DNA of 64,000 nt from Auraticoccus cholistanensis (GCF_009742705.1 NZ_WPCU01000009.1:7613-71612), one strand, 5' to 3'. Positions 18,042 through 27,268 are shown, counted from the stretch's first letter. The notes: generated from the letters alone by a model not told the origin. Translations and numbers: made by a program.

Positions 18042-18484
18042 ACGGCGTGGCGGGCCGCGGGCGCTTCCCCGGCCCGCCACGTCCCCCACGAACCCCACGG
18101 CCTTCGCGTCGTGCCGCGGCACCGGCCACGACCGTCAGGAGCCGGAGCAGCCGGGGGATGGTGACCGCGGAGCTCGCGGTGGGGGTCCTGGCCAGTGTGG
18201 TGCTGACGGTGCTGCTCGCGGGGACGCTCGGCCTGGTGGGGGTGGAGCTGACGAACCGGGCCGTCGCCTCGGAGGTGGCCGAGCTGGTGGCCCGAGGGGA
18301 CCGCGACGCCGCCGAGCAGGTGCGCCGCCGCGCCGGCGGACCGGTCCGGGTGACCGTGGAGACCTCGCCCGGCGGGGTGGTGGTGACCGCCTCGTGCACC
18401 GTCGACCCGGTGGGCAGGCTGGGGCCGGAGGTGACGCTGAGCTCGGTGGCCCGGGTCAGCTGGCAGCCGGGGGAGGCGCCGTGA
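18038..18484 (+). CDS. TadE-like pilus protein
   Basis: A 148-residue protein. A basic Pro/Arg-rich N-terminus is followed by a prepilin-like RGMVTAELAVGVLASVVLTVLLAGTLG helix (about residues 42-70) and a small extracellular domain with one Cys. It corresponds in position and layout to the TadE-like Rv3655c, thought to be a minor or pseudo-pilin. The start is the GTG overlapping the previous stop codon. The unusually long basic leader may mean the true start lies further in, but no better ribosome-binding site was seen. Confidence 0.72.
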   Translation: MNGVAGRGRFPGPPRPPRTPRPSRRAAAPATTVRSRSSRGMVTAELAVGVLASVVLTVLLAGTLGLVGVELTNRAVASEVAELVARGDRDAAEQVRRRAGGPVRVTVETSPGGVVVTASCTVDPVGRLGPEVTLSSVARVSWQPGEAP

Positions 18485-18894
18485 GCGCGGGCGTCCGCGG
18501 CGGCTCGCGACCCGGAGCGGGACGTGGGGAGCGGGGGTCGGGCACCGGGCTGACCGTGGCGGTGGTCGCGGTGCTGGCGCTGGTGGCCACGGCGGTCGCC
18601 CTGGTCGGGTCCGCCGCCCTGCACACCGGGCGGGCCCGCGCGGTGGCCGACCTGGCTGCGCTGGCGGGGGCGAGGGCGCTGTCCGAGGCCGGCGAGGGGT
18701 GTGCGGCCGCCCGCCGCACCGCCGAGCTGAACGGGGCCCGGCTGCAGGACTGCCGGGTGGAGGGCGACGCGATCAGCTTCGTGGTGTCGGTCCGGGTGCG
18801 GGTGGAGCTGCCGCTGCGGACGCCCGGTCTGCCTCGCCACGTCCAGGCCGACGCCCACGCCGGCACGGCAGACCTGGCCGCGGCCCGGCCGTGA
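18481..18894 (+). CDS. Rv3654c-type TadE/TadG-like protein
   Basis: A 137-residue protein whose GTG start overlaps the previous stop. It has one N-terminal helix (SGTGLTVAVVAVLALVATAVALVGSAA, about residues 20-46). Next comes RARAVADLAALAGARALSEAGEGCAAARRTAELNGARLQDCRV, the Rv3654c-like/TadG N-terminal signature with two Cys that could pair. It is the last gene of the Tad operon, and the convergent helicase gene ends 9 bp away. An exported pseudopilin or accessory role is inferred from position. Confidence 0.72.
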   Translation: MSAGVRGGSRPGAGRGERGSGTGLTVAVVAVLALVATAVALVGSAALHTGRARAVADLAALAGARALSEAGEGCAAARRTAELNGARLQDCRVEGDAISFVVSVRVRVELPLRTPGLPRHVQADAHAGTADLAAARP

Positions 18895-18903
18895 CGGGTG
18901 CGC

Positions 18904-21261
18904 TCAGTCCCGGCCGAGGACGCCCGCCAGCAACCGGGCGGCCGAGGGCTTGTCCAGCACCTGGTTCTGGTTGCCGCACTTGGGCGAGACCACGCAGGCC
19001 GGGCAACCGGTGTCGCAGCGGCACTGCCGGAGCCGGTCGAGGGTGGCGCCGAGCCACTGCTCCACCACCGCGTACGCGTGCTCGGCGAAGCCCGCCCCGC
19101 CCGGGTGGCCGTCGTGGACGAAGATCGTGCAGGCCGAGGTGTCCGGATGCAGCACCGTGGAGAGCCCGCCGATGTCCCAGCGGTCGCAGGGGGCGAAGGC
19201 CGGCAGCAGCCCGATGGCGGTGTGCTCGGCCCCGTGGGCGGCGCCGGCGAGCGCCAGGTCGGAGAGCGCCAGCTCGGCGAGCAGCTCCTCGTCCACGGTC
19301 AGCCACATCGACTGGGTGGCCAGCACGCGGCGGGGCAGGTCGAGCGGGGTGGAGTCCCACACCGCCCCGCTGACGGCGTCGCGGCGCAGGTACCCCGTCA
19401 CCTGCGAGGCCACCTCGACGTCGCCGAGGTGCACCCCGGCGCCCGGCAGCCGGCGGCGGACGTGCTCCCGCAGCACCCGGACGTCGCTGACCGACTGCGC
19501 CTGCGTGCGGAAGGGCGGCTCCTCGGCCCGGGCCACGCACTCGGCCGTCGCGGGGTCGTAGTGCTCGACCACCCAGGTGGTGCCGCGGTGCAGGTACACC
19601 GCGCCCTCGTGGACCGACCGGTCGGCGGTGCCGGGGTCGGCCTGGCCCACCACCCGCCCGGTGCCGGCCTCGAGGATCTCGACCGGGCGTCCGCCGGCGC
19701 TGCGCAGGTCGATCGCGTCCACGGCACGGTCCGGACGGGTCCAGAACCAGCCCCGTGAGCGGCGCCGCAGCACCCCCTGGTCGGCGAGGCGCTCCGCCGT
19801 CGGGATGGTCGCGGGCCCGAACCAGCGCTCGTCCTCGGGGCACAGCGGCAGCTCCTGGGCCGCCGCGGCGAGGTGGGGTCCGAGCACGTAGGGGTTGGCC
19901 GGGTGCAGCACGGTCACCTCGACCCGCCCGGAGAACACCGTCTCGGGGTGGTCGAGGAGGTAGCGGTCCAGCGGGTCGTCCCGGGTCAGCAGGGTCACCT
20001 CGGCCTGCCCGCCGCGCCGGCCGGCGCGGCCCGCCTGCTGCCAGAAGGCGGCCATCGTGCCCGGGTAGCCGCCGATCACCACCGCGTCGAGCCCGGCCAC
20101 GTCGATGCCGAGCTCGAGGGCGTTGGTCGCGGCCACCGCCCGCACCGACCCGTCCTGCAACCGGGCCTCGATGCTGCGGCGCTCGGTGGCCAGGTAGCCG
20201 CTGCGGTAGGCCTCGGCCACCGGGAGGCCGTCGGGGGCGGCCACCGGCAGACCCACCTCGTCCAGCCGGTCGCGGACCGACATGGCCACCAGCTCGGTGC
20301 GCAGCCGCGAGGGCAGGAAGGCCAGCGCCTGCCGGCCGGCGGTGACGTGGGCGGCGAGGGCCTCCGCGGTGTCCTCGTCCACGCCCTGCTCGGGCTCGCG
20401 CAGGGTGATGCTGACCTCGCCCCGGGGGGAGCCGTCGCGGTCGACGACGTGCACCTCCTCGGGCTCGACGCCGATCAGCCGGGCGCTGGAGCGCTGCGGT
20501 TCGGCGGTGGTGGCCGAAGCCAGCACGAACACCGGGTCCGACCCGTAGTGGGCGCAGAGCCGGCGCAGCCGCCGCAGCACCGCGCTGACGTGCGCGCCGA
20601 AGACGCCGCGGTAGCGGTGGGACTCGTCGACCACCACGTGGGTCAGGCAGCCGAGCAGCCGCGACCAGCGCTGGTGAGAGGGCAGCACCGAGCGGTGCAC
20701 CATGTCGGGGTTGGTCAGCACCAGCGAGGCGTGCTCGCGGGCGAACCGGCGCTCGGCGTCGGAGCTGTCGCCGTCCAGCGCGCCGACCCGCCAGCGCGGC
20801 AGCCCCAGGGCCTGGCAGGCGCGCAGCTGGTCGTGGGCCAGCGCCTTGGTGGGGGAGAGGTAGAGCGCGGTGGGGCGACGGACCCCGCGGATCGAGGCCA
20901 GCACGTCCTCGCGCGAGGGCCGCCGTCCGGCGCTCGGACCGCCGGCCGCGGTGGGGGCGGCCGGCTCGCCGAGGGCGTCGGCCAGCAGCGGCATCAGATA
21001 GGCCAGCGACTTGCCCGACGCCGTGCCCGTGGCCACCACGGTGTGCCGGCCGGCCCGGACGGACTCCGCCGCCTCGACCTGGTGCACCCACGGCCGTTCG
21101 ACGCCCTGACGGCGTAGCGCCACCACCGCCTCCCCGGGCAGCCACTGCGGCCAGTCGGCGGTCAGAGCGGGTCGGGGCGGCAGCACGTGCAGGTGGCGGA
21201 GCGGCTGCTCGTCCCCGCTGCGGCCGCCCGCGGCGGTGGGTGGTCGTGAGGTGATGGTCAT
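18904..21261 (-). CDS. DEAD/DEAH-box helicase with C-terminal Zn-type Cys cluster (MrfA/DUF1998 type)
   Basis: A 785-residue superfamily 2 helicase. Motif I is ATGTASGKSLAY, motif II is VVDESHRYRG (DESH), motif III is LASATT, and motif VI is QQAGRAGRRGGQ. The C-terminal DUF1998-like domain ends with four closely spaced Cys (CRCDTGCPACVVSPKCGN), which bind metal in MrfA-type repair helicases. MrfA of Bacillus excises mitomycin crosslinks; a DNA-repair role here is inferred by family. The ATG at 21261 is chosen as the start of MTITSRPP. In Mycobacterium the homologue also lies near the Tad genes, so the neighbourhood is ancestral. Confidence 0.88.
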   Translation of the reverse strand: MTITSRPPTAAGGRSGDEQPLRHLHVLPPRPALTADWPQWLPGEAVVALRRQGVERPWVHQVEAAESVRAGRHTVVATGTASGKSLAYLMPLLADALGEPAAPTAAGGPSAGRRPSREDVLASIRGVRRPTALYLSPTKALAHDQLRACQALGLPRWRVGALDGDSSDAERRFAREHASLVLTNPDMVHRSVLPSHQRWSRLLGCLTHVVVDESHRYRGVFGAHVSAVLRRLRRLCAHYGSDPVFVLASATTAEPQRSSARLIGVEPEEVHVVDRDGSPRGEVSITLREPEQGVDEDTAEALAAHVTAGRQALAFLPSRLRTELVAMSVRDRLDEVGLPVAAPDGLPVAEAYRSGYLATERRSIEARLQDGSVRAVAATNALELGIDVAGLDAVVIGGYPGTMAAFWQQAGRAGRRGGQAEVTLLTRDDPLDRYLLDHPETVFSGRVEVTVLHPANPYVLGPHLAAAAQELPLCPEDERWFGPATIPTAERLADQGVLRRRSRGWFWTRPDRAVDAIDLRSAGGRPVEILEAGTGRVVGQADPGTADRSVHEGAVYLHRGTTWVVEHYDPATAECVARAEEPPFRTQAQSVSDVRVLREHVRRRLPGAGVHLGDVEVASQVTGYLRRDAVSGAVWDSTPLDLPRRVLATQSMWLTVDEELLAELALSDLALAGAAHGAEHTAIGLLPAFAPCDRWDIGGLSTVLHPDTSACTIFVHDGHPGGAGFAEHAYAVVEQWLGATLDRLRQCRCDTGCPACVVSPKCGNQNQVLDKPSAARLLAGVLGRD

Positions 21262-21387
21262 CGCCCGCCCAGCCTGACACGGCCCTGCGACGAAAACCGC
21301 ACAGCGACCCGACCGGCCAGACCAGTACACGTGTGGTTATATGTCCCCGCCTTTGTTCACCGCCGAGCACGCAGCCAGGAGAGCCCT

Positions 21388-23697
21388 ATGCCCATCACCC
21401 TCGACGGGTCCAACCTGACGATCGTCGCCGTGGTCGGCGCCATCGCCGCCATCGCCATCGCGATGAGCCTGGTGTTCCGCCGGGAGGTGCTGCGGGCCGG
21501 CGAAGGCACCGAGAACATGCAACGCATCGCGCTCGCGGTGCAGGAGGGCGCCGCCGCGTTCCTGGGCCGGCAGTTCCGCACCCTCGGCATCTTCGCCGTG
21601 GTCGCGTTCCTGCTGCTGTTCCTGCTCCCGGTCCACGGCGAGGGCGGTGAGTGGCTGCTCAAGATCGCCCGCTCCGTCGCCTTCCTGGTCGGCGCCGGGT
21701 TCTCCGCCCTGATCGGCTACCTCGGCATGTGGCTGGCCGTCCGGGCCAACCTCCGCGTCGCCGCGGCCGCCCGGGACGCCGGTCGGGAGCCCGCGATGCG
21801 GATCGCCTTCCGCACCGGCGCGTCGGTCGGCATGGCCACCATCGGCTTCGGCCTGCTGGGCGCCGCGGTCGTCGTCCTGATCTTCCGCGGTGACGCCCCC
21901 ACCATCCTGGAGGGCTTCGGCTTCGGCGCCGCCATGCTGGCCATGTTCATGCGGGTCGGCGGCGGCATCTTCACCAAGGCCGCCGACGTCGGCGCCGACC
22001 TGGTCGGCAAGGTCGAGCAGGGCATCCCCGAGGACGACCCCCGCAACGCCGCCACCATCGCCGACAACGTGGGCGACAACGTCGGCGACTGCGCCGGCAT
22101 GGCCGCCGACCTGTTCGAGTCCTACGCCGTGATGCTGGTCGCCTCGCTGATCCTGGGGCGGGCCGCCTTCGGCGAGGCCGGCCTGGTCTTCCCCCTGATC
22201 GTGCCGGCCATCGGCGTGGTCACCGCGCTGATCGGGGTCTACCTGACCAAGCCGCGCACCGGCGAGAACGGCCTGCGGACCATCAACCGCTCCTTCTACC
22301 TGTCGGGGATCATCTCCGCGGTGCTGTGCGCGGTCGCCGCCTACCTCTACCTGCCCGGCGACTTCGCCGGGCTGGGCACCGAGGTCCAGTTCAGCGGCCC
22401 GGTCGACGACCCGCGCCTGGTCGCCGTCGGCGCGGTGGTCGTCGGCATCGTGCTGGCCATGGTCATCCTGTCGCTGACCGGCTACTACACCGGCACCGAG
22501 GACCGGCCCGTCCGCGAGGTCGGCCGCACCTCGCTCACCGGCCCGGCCACGGTCATCCTGGGCGGCATCTCGCTGGGCCTGGAGTCGGCCGTCTACACCG
22601 CCCTGGTCATCGCCGCCGCGGTGCTCGGCGCCTTCTCCCTCGGCGGTGGCGGCGTGGTGGGCCTGTTCGCCATCGCCCTGGCCGGCTGCGGCCTGCTGAC
22701 CACCGTCGGCGTCATCGTGGCGATGGACACCTTCGGCCCCGTCTCCGACAACGCCCAGGGCATCGCGGAGATGTCGGGCGACGTCGACGGCGAGGCGGCG
22801 CAGGTGCTGACCGAGCTCGACGCCGTGGGCAACACCACCAAGGCCATCACCAAGGGCATCGCCATCGCCACGGCGGTGCTGGCCGCCACCGCCCTGTTCG
22901 GCTCCTTCACCGACGCCGTCGCCGCCGAGCTGGGCGAGGGCTACCAGGGCTTCGTCGACCAGGCGGCCGTCTACGCGCCCACCACCCTGGTGGGCATCGT
23001 CATCGGCGCCGCGGTGGTGTTCCTGTTCTCCGGGCTGGCCATCAACGCGGTCGGCCGCGCCGCCGGTGCCGTGGTCTACGAGGTCCGCCGCCAGTTCCGC
23101 ACCATCCCCGGCATCATGGAGGGCACCGGCAAGCCCGAGTACGGCCGTGTGGTCGACATCGTCACCCGCGACTCGCTCCGCGAGCTGGCCACCCCGGGTC
23201 TCCTGGCCGTCTTCGCCCCCATCGCCGTCGGCTTCGGCCTCGGGGCCCCGGCGCTGGCCGGCTACCTCGCCGGCGCGATCGCCTGCGGCACCCTGATGGC
23301 GGTCTTCCTGGCCAACTCCGGCGGCGCCTGGGACAACGCCAAGAAGCTGGTCGAGGACGGCAACCACGGCGGCAAGGGCTCCGACGCCCACGCCGCCACG
23401 GTGATCGGCGACACCGTCGGCGACCCGTTCAAGGACACCGCCGGCCCGGCGATCAACCCGCTGATCAAGGTGATGAACCTGGTCGCCGTGCTGATCGCGC
23501 CCGCCGTGGTGGGGCTGTCCACGCTGGGGTCGGACTCCCCGCTGCGCTACCTGGTCGCCGCCGTGGCGCTGGCCGTGGTGGTGGCCGCGGTGGTGGTCAG
23601 CACCCGGCGCGGCAGCACCATGGAGGCCGGTGCGGGCGAGCCCGACCCGACCGGCGAGCGGGTCAGCGACCCGGCGGAGACGAGCCGGCGCTCCTGA
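21388..23697 (+). CDS. hppA: Membrane-bound H+-pumping pyrophosphatase, K+-independent type
   Basis: A 769-residue polytopic pump that couples PPi hydrolysis to proton export. The substrate-binding segment DVGADLVGKVEQGIPEDDPRNAATIADNVGDNVGDCAG (about residues 202-239) and the second DNAKK/DTVGDPFKDTAGPAINPL block near the C-terminus are intact. The K+-determining motif reads GNTTKAITKG with Lys485, the signature of K+-independent enzymes; K+-dependent ones have Ala there. AGGAG precedes the ATG at 21388. A TTATAT element at about 21337-21342, beside an ACACGTGT palindrome, may be its -10 region. The soluble enzyme Ppa is encoded at 58.9 kb, so both PPi routes exist. Confidence 0.95.
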   Translation: MPITLDGSNLTIVAVVGAIAAIAIAMSLVFRREVLRAGEGTENMQRIALAVQEGAAAFLGRQFRTLGIFAVVAFLLLFLLPVHGEGGEWLLKIARSVAFLVGAGFSALIGYLGMWLAVRANLRVAAAARDAGREPAMRIAFRTGASVGMATIGFGLLGAAVVVLIFRGDAPTILEGFGFGAAMLAMFMRVGGGIFTKAADVGADLVGKVEQGIPEDDPRNAATIADNVGDNVGDCAGMAADLFESYAVMLVASLILGRAAFGEAGLVFPLIVPAIGVVTALIGVYLTKPRTGENGLRTINRSFYLSGIISAVLCAVAAYLYLPGDFAGLGTEVQFSGPVDDPRLVAVGAVVVGIVLAMVILSLTGYYTGTEDRPVREVGRTSLTGPATVILGGISLGLESAVYTALVIAAAVLGAFSLGGGGVVGLFAIALAGCGLLTTVGVIVAMDTFGPVSDNAQGIAEMSGDVDGEAAQVLTELDAVGNTTKAITKGIAIATAVLAATALFGSFTDAVAAELGEGYQGFVDQAAVYAPTTLVGIVIGAAVVFLFSGLAINAVGRAAGAVVYEVRRQFRTIPGIMEGTGKPEYGRVVDIVTRDSLRELATPGLLAVFAPIAVGFGLGAPALAGYLAGAIACGTLMAVFLANSGGAWDNAKKLVEDGNHGGKGSDAHAATVIGDTVGDPFKDTAGPAINPLIKVMNLVAVLIAPAVVGLSTLGSDSPLRYLVAAVALAVVVAAVVVSTRRGSTMEAGAGEPDPTGERVSDPAETSRRS

Positions 23698-23716
23698 CCC
23701 CTGCACGCACCCGGCC

Positions 23717-23750
23717 GCACCGGTCCGTCCCGCTGGGGGCGGACCGGTGC
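23717..23750 (+). terminator. Hairpin after hppA
   Basis: An 11-bp perfect stem (GCACCGGTCCG and its complement) around a 12-nt loop begins 20 bp after the hppA stop. It is a likely intrinsic-type terminator without a U-tract. Confidence 0.7.
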
Positions 23751-23865
23751 TGTGCGTGGGGGGCCGGGGAGGGTGTCAGCGGCGCCGTCTAGGTTGGCTG
23801 GCACCCCAACGATCCGAGCGTCCGCGTCCGAACCGGCCGGTCGCTCCACCCCCCGGAGGTCCCTC

Positions 23866-25302
23866 ATGCCCCTGCACGACCCCACCCCCCGCCGGCACCG
23901 GCCGGTCGCCGTCCTGGCGGCCCTCGGTCTCGGCCTGGCCGGTCTGGCCGCCCCCGCCGCCGCCGCTCCCGGCGCCGACGGCGAGCTGATGAGCTACGTC
24001 GTCAACACCCGCCCCAGCGCGGCCCAGACCGAGCGCGCCGAGCAGGCCGTCGAGGCAGCCGGCGGCACCGTGGTGCAGTCCTGGCCGCAGATCGGCGTCG
24101 TGGTCGCCCACTCCGACTCCGACAGCTTCAGCGCCGACGTCCGCACCGGCCGGCTCGGCCGCTCCGTCGTCTCCGTCGGCGCCACCCGCACCGCCGCCGT
24201 GGAGGTGCCCGAGGCCGGTCCCCAGCTCCGCGTCGCCCGCACCGGCGACACCTTCGCCGAGCGCCAGGGCGTCTCCGCCACCGAGGTGGTCGCCACGGAC
24301 CCGCGCGAGGCGGAGCAGTGGGACATGGCCCAGATCGGCGCCGACGTGGCCGACGACGGCAGCAGCGACGTGGTCGTCGGGGTGCTCGACAGCGGCATCG
24401 ACGACACCCACCCCGACCTGGCCCCGAACCTGGACGCCTCCCGCTCGGTCGGCTGCACCGACGCCGGTGTCCCCGACACCGACCGGTCGGCCTGGATCCC
24501 CACCACCAGCGACCACGGCACCCACGTCGCGGGCACCATCGCCGCCGCCCGCAACGGCATCGGCATCGTCGGGGTCGCACCGGAGTCGACGCTGACCTCC
24601 ATCAAGGTCGTGAACGACGACGGGTTCATCTACCCCGAGTACGCGATCTGCGGCTTCGTCTGGGCCGCCGAGCACGACGTCGACGTCACCAACAACAGCT
24701 ACTACATCGACCCCTGGCAGTTCTGGTGCGGCTCCGACCCCGACCAGGCGGCAGTCAAGGAGGCCGTCACCCGGGCGGTGGAGTACTCCGAGAAGCGGGG
24801 CGTGGTGAGCGCCGCGGCCGCCGGCAACTCCAACTACGACCTGGCCCACAAGACGACCGACTCCAGCAGCCCCAACGACACCACCCCGGTCACCCGCGAC
24901 CTCGACGCCGGCTGCCTCGACCTGCCCGCCGAGATCGACGGCGTGGTCACCGTGGCCTCCAACGACGTGGACGTGCTCAAGTCCAGCTTCTCCAACTACG
25001 GCGAGGGCGTCATCGACGTCACCGCCCCGGGCAGCCGGATCCTCTCCACCACCCTGAACGGCGGCTACGGGCTGAAGTCGGGCACCTCGATGGCCTCCCC
25101 GCACGCGGCCGGTGTGCTGGCGCTGCTGAAGGCCGAGCACCCAGGGGCCAAGCCGGCCCAGCTGGTGCGGATGCTCACCAGGCAGGCCGACGACGTCGCC
25201 TGCCCCGACGACGACCGCTGCACCGGCACCACCGACGACAACGCCTTCTACGGCGAGGGCCTCGTCGACGCCGCCGAGGCCACCGGGGACGCCCGTCCCT
25301 GA
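23866..25302 (+). CDS. Secreted S8 subtilisin-like serine protease
   Basis: A 478-residue secreted protease. It has a Sec signal peptide (cleavage near Ala33-Ala-Pro), an N-terminal inhibitor-like propeptide region (about residues 40-145) and the S8 catalytic domain. The catalytic triad is visible as Asp175 (VLDSGIDDTHPDL), His217 (DHGTHVAGT) and Ser408 (GTSMASPHA), with Asn in AAAAGNSNYD for the oxyanion hole. No sorting motif or anchor follows, so it should be released. GGAGG precedes the ATG at 23866. A TAGGTT -10 element about 76 bp upstream (near 23790) gives a short leader. The substrate is unknown. Confidence 0.92.
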   Translation: MPLHDPTPRRHRPVAVLAALGLGLAGLAAPAAAAPGADGELMSYVVNTRPSAAQTERAEQAVEAAGGTVVQSWPQIGVVVAHSDSDSFSADVRTGRLGRSVVSVGATRTAAVEVPEAGPQLRVARTGDTFAERQGVSATEVVATDPREAEQWDMAQIGADVADDGSSDVVVGVLDSGIDDTHPDLAPNLDASRSVGCTDAGVPDTDRSAWIPTTSDHGTHVAGTIAAARNGIGIVGVAPESTLTSIKVVNDDGFIYPEYAICGFVWAAEHDVDVTNNSYYIDPWQFWCGSDPDQAAVKEAVTRAVEYSEKRGVVSAAAAGNSNYDLAHKTTDSSSPNDTTPVTRDLDAGCLDLPAEIDGVVTVASNDVDVLKSSFSNYGEGVIDVTAPGSRILSTTLNGGYGLKSGTSMASPHAAGVLALLKAEHPGAKPAQLVRMLTRQADDVACPDDDRCTGTTDDNAFYGEGLVDAAEATGDARP

Positions 25303-25313
25303 CCTGCGGACGC

Positions 25314-25350
25314 ACGACGGCCCGGCACCTGCGAGGTGCCGGGCCGTCGT
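25314..25350. terminator. 17-bp perfect stem-loop between convergent genes
   Basis: The arms 25314-25330 and 25334-25350 are perfect complements around a 3-nt GCG loop, between the subtilase stop and the convergent symporter stop. It is a bidirectional terminator by position and strength. Confidence 0.85.
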
Positions 25351-25367
25351 GGTGCTGTGGAGGACCG

Positions 25368-26741
25368 TCAGGCCGGGACGGCGATCTTCTCCTGGCTGGC
25401 GCTGTCGCTCGGGTCGCGGTCGACCTCGATCGAGCTGACGTTGGCCGAGTTGTAGACCTGCTCGTCCAACAGGCCGTTGCGCTTGGCCACGATGAGCGGC
25501 ACCAGGGCCTGGCCGGCCACGTTGGTGGCGGTCCGCATCATGTCCAGGATCGGGTCGATGGCCAGCAGCAGACCCACGCCCTCCAGCGGCAGACCCAGCG
25601 TGGACAGGGTCAGGGTCAGCATCACCACGGCGCCGGTCAGGCCGGCGGTGGCCGCCGAGCCCACGACCGAGACGAAGGCGATCAGCAGGTACTGCGGCAG
25701 CCCCAGCTCGATGCCGAACAGCTGGGCGACGGTGATGGCGGCCAGCGCCGGGTAGATGGCGGCGCAGCCGTCCATCTTGGTGGTGGCGCCGAAGGGCACC
25801 GCGAAGGAGGCGTAGTCCGGCGAGACACCCAGGTTCCGGGTGACGACCCGCTGGGTCAGCGGCAGGGTGCCGACCGAGGAGCGGGAGACGAAGGCGAACT
25901 GGATGGCCGGCCAGGCACCGGCGAAGTAGCGCCGGGCGCTGAGACCGTGGGCCTTCACCAGCACCGGGTACAGCACGAAGAGCACGATCGCGCAGCCGAT
26001 GTAGACGTCGGCGGTGAAGACGGCGAGCGGGCCGATCAGGTCCCAGCCGTAGTTGGCGACCGCGCGCCCGATCAGGCCGGCGGTGCCGATGGGGGCGAGC
26101 CGGATGACCCACCACACCAGCTTCTGCACGATCTCGAGCACGCTGCGGTTGAAGGCGAGGAAGGGCTCGGCCTTCTCACCCACGGCCAGCGCCGCCGCGC
26201 CGAGGGCGATGCCGAGCACCACCAGCTGCAGCACGTTGAACGACAGCGAGACGCCGTCGTCGGAGCTGGAGGCCTGCAGACCCAGGATGTTGGCCGGCAC
26301 GATCGAGGAGAGGAAGTCCAGCCAGGTGCCCTGGGTGGAGGGGGCCTCGGCGCCGGCGGTGTCGATGGTGGCGCGGGCGCCGGGGTTGGTCAGCAGCCCG
26401 ATGGTGATGCCGATGACCACCGAGATCAGCGAGGTGATGGCGAACCACACCAGGGTCTGGACCGCCAGCCGGGCGGCGTTGGTGACCTGGCGCAGGTTGG
26501 CGATGGAGACGATGATCGCGGTCAGCACCAGCGGCACGACGATCACCCGCAGCAGGCTGACGAAGGTGCTGCCGACGGTGGAGAGCGTGGTGCTCAGCCA
26601 GTCGAGGGAGTAGGTGCGGGCCAGGAAGCCGAGCGCGATGCCGGCCACGAGGCCGAGCAGCACCTGGGCCCAGAAGGGGAACCGGGCGCGGCGGGGGGTG
26701 ACGCCCCGGTCCGCGGAGGGCTCCGTCACGGAGGTGGACAT
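25368..26741 (-). CDS. Dicarboxylate/amino acid:cation symporter (DAACS)
   Basis: A 457-residue transporter of the GltP/DctA/TcyP family, with about eight transmembrane helices and two re-entrant loops. HP1 carries VSRSSVGTLPLT, in place of the ASSAATLP of glutamate carriers. The TM7 motif reads KMDGCAAIYPALAAI instead of NMDGTALY. These variants resemble the cystine-type (TcyP) branch rather than canonical glutamate or C4-dicarboxylate carriers, so the substrate should be left open. TM8 (DPILDMMRTATNVAGQALVPLIVAKRNG) is intact. It is divergent from the downstream methyltransferase gene across a 527-bp gap. Confidence 0.88.
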   Translation of the reverse strand: MSTSVTEPSADRGVTPRRARFPFWAQVLLGLVAGIALGFLARTYSLDWLSTTLSTVGSTFVSLLRVIVVPLVLTAIIVSIANLRQVTNAARLAVQTLVWFAITSLISVVIGITIGLLTNPGARATIDTAGAEAPSTQGTWLDFLSSIVPANILGLQASSSDDGVSLSFNVLQLVVLGIALGAAALAVGEKAEPFLAFNRSVLEIVQKLVWWVIRLAPIGTAGLIGRAVANYGWDLIGPLAVFTADVYIGCAIVLFVLYPVLVKAHGLSARRYFAGAWPAIQFAFVSRSSVGTLPLTQRVVTRNLGVSPDYASFAVPFGATTKMDGCAAIYPALAAITVAQLFGIELGLPQYLLIAFVSVVGSAATAGLTGAVVMLTLTLSTLGLPLEGVGLLLAIDPILDMMRTATNVAGQALVPLIVAKRNGLLDEQVYNSANVSSIEVDRDPSDSASQEKIAVPA

Positions 26742-26981
26742 GAGGTGTGCCTTTCGAGAGCGGGGCACGTCGACGCCCACGATGTGCTGACGACGCAGCC
26801 CCAGAGCTGGAGGGGAGGGGTTGGAGAGGGGTGGGGTGGAGCCGTCAGGCCCGACAGCCGCTGCTGGCCACCAGGGCGAGGTCCACGTGGCGCCGCCGCC
26901 GCAGCGGCACCCACTTCCGTGTCATCACGCGAAGGCCAACCCGGCCCGCCCGGCCTCTATTCCCGCCCCACCCCGACAACC

Positions 26982-27212
26982 TGTATGTCGTCGTGGTCAC
27001 GGTCGGCGTGCCGCGGCGTGTCGCGCTGTACGGAGCCCATGGCGTACACGTCCTCAGGGGCGACGCCCGGGCACCGCGCGGCCGCGCCGTGAGCAGCGCG
27101 GTCCGGGCACGCGGGCCGGGTGGCGGGTGCTGCGCCCTGGGAACGTGTACGCCGACGCTCCCGGACACGACGACACGCCGCGACACGCCGACCGTGACCG
27201 CGACGACATACA
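26982..27212. repeat. Large imperfect palindrome, ~79-bp arms
   Basis: The arms 26982-27060 and 27134-27212 are reverse complements at roughly four of five positions. The outermost 42 bp differ at only two positions, and an inner 11-bp block (GGCGTACACGT) is exact. The spacer is about 73 bp. Weaker complementarity (CCCCACCCCG against GGGGTGGGGG) continues outside the arms. It lies between divergent genes, so it is not a simple terminator. It could be a structured RNA, a miniature repeat element or a large operator. Confidence 0.75.
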
Positions 27213-27255
27213 CGCGGGCGGGGTGGGGGTGGGGACGGCGGGGGCGGAGGTGGTC

Positions 27256-27261
27256 TAGGTT
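27256..27261 (+). promoter_or_regulatory. -10 box (TAGGTT) for leaderless methyltransferase mRNA
   Basis: TAGGTT is followed by GCCCGGC (7 nt) and then the ATG at 27269. Confidence 0.6.
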
Positions 27262-27268
27262 GCCCGGC

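Larger units (their letters stand above)
26742..27268. other. 527-bp divergent intergenic region without a supported gene
   Basis: This gap lies between two divergent starts. Frames are open on both strands across it, but they are mirror images of each other because the region is palindromic (see 26982-27212), and they lack ribosome-binding sites. It holds the promoter of the methyltransferase gene at its right end and presumably the symporter promoter at its left. Confidence 0.6.
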
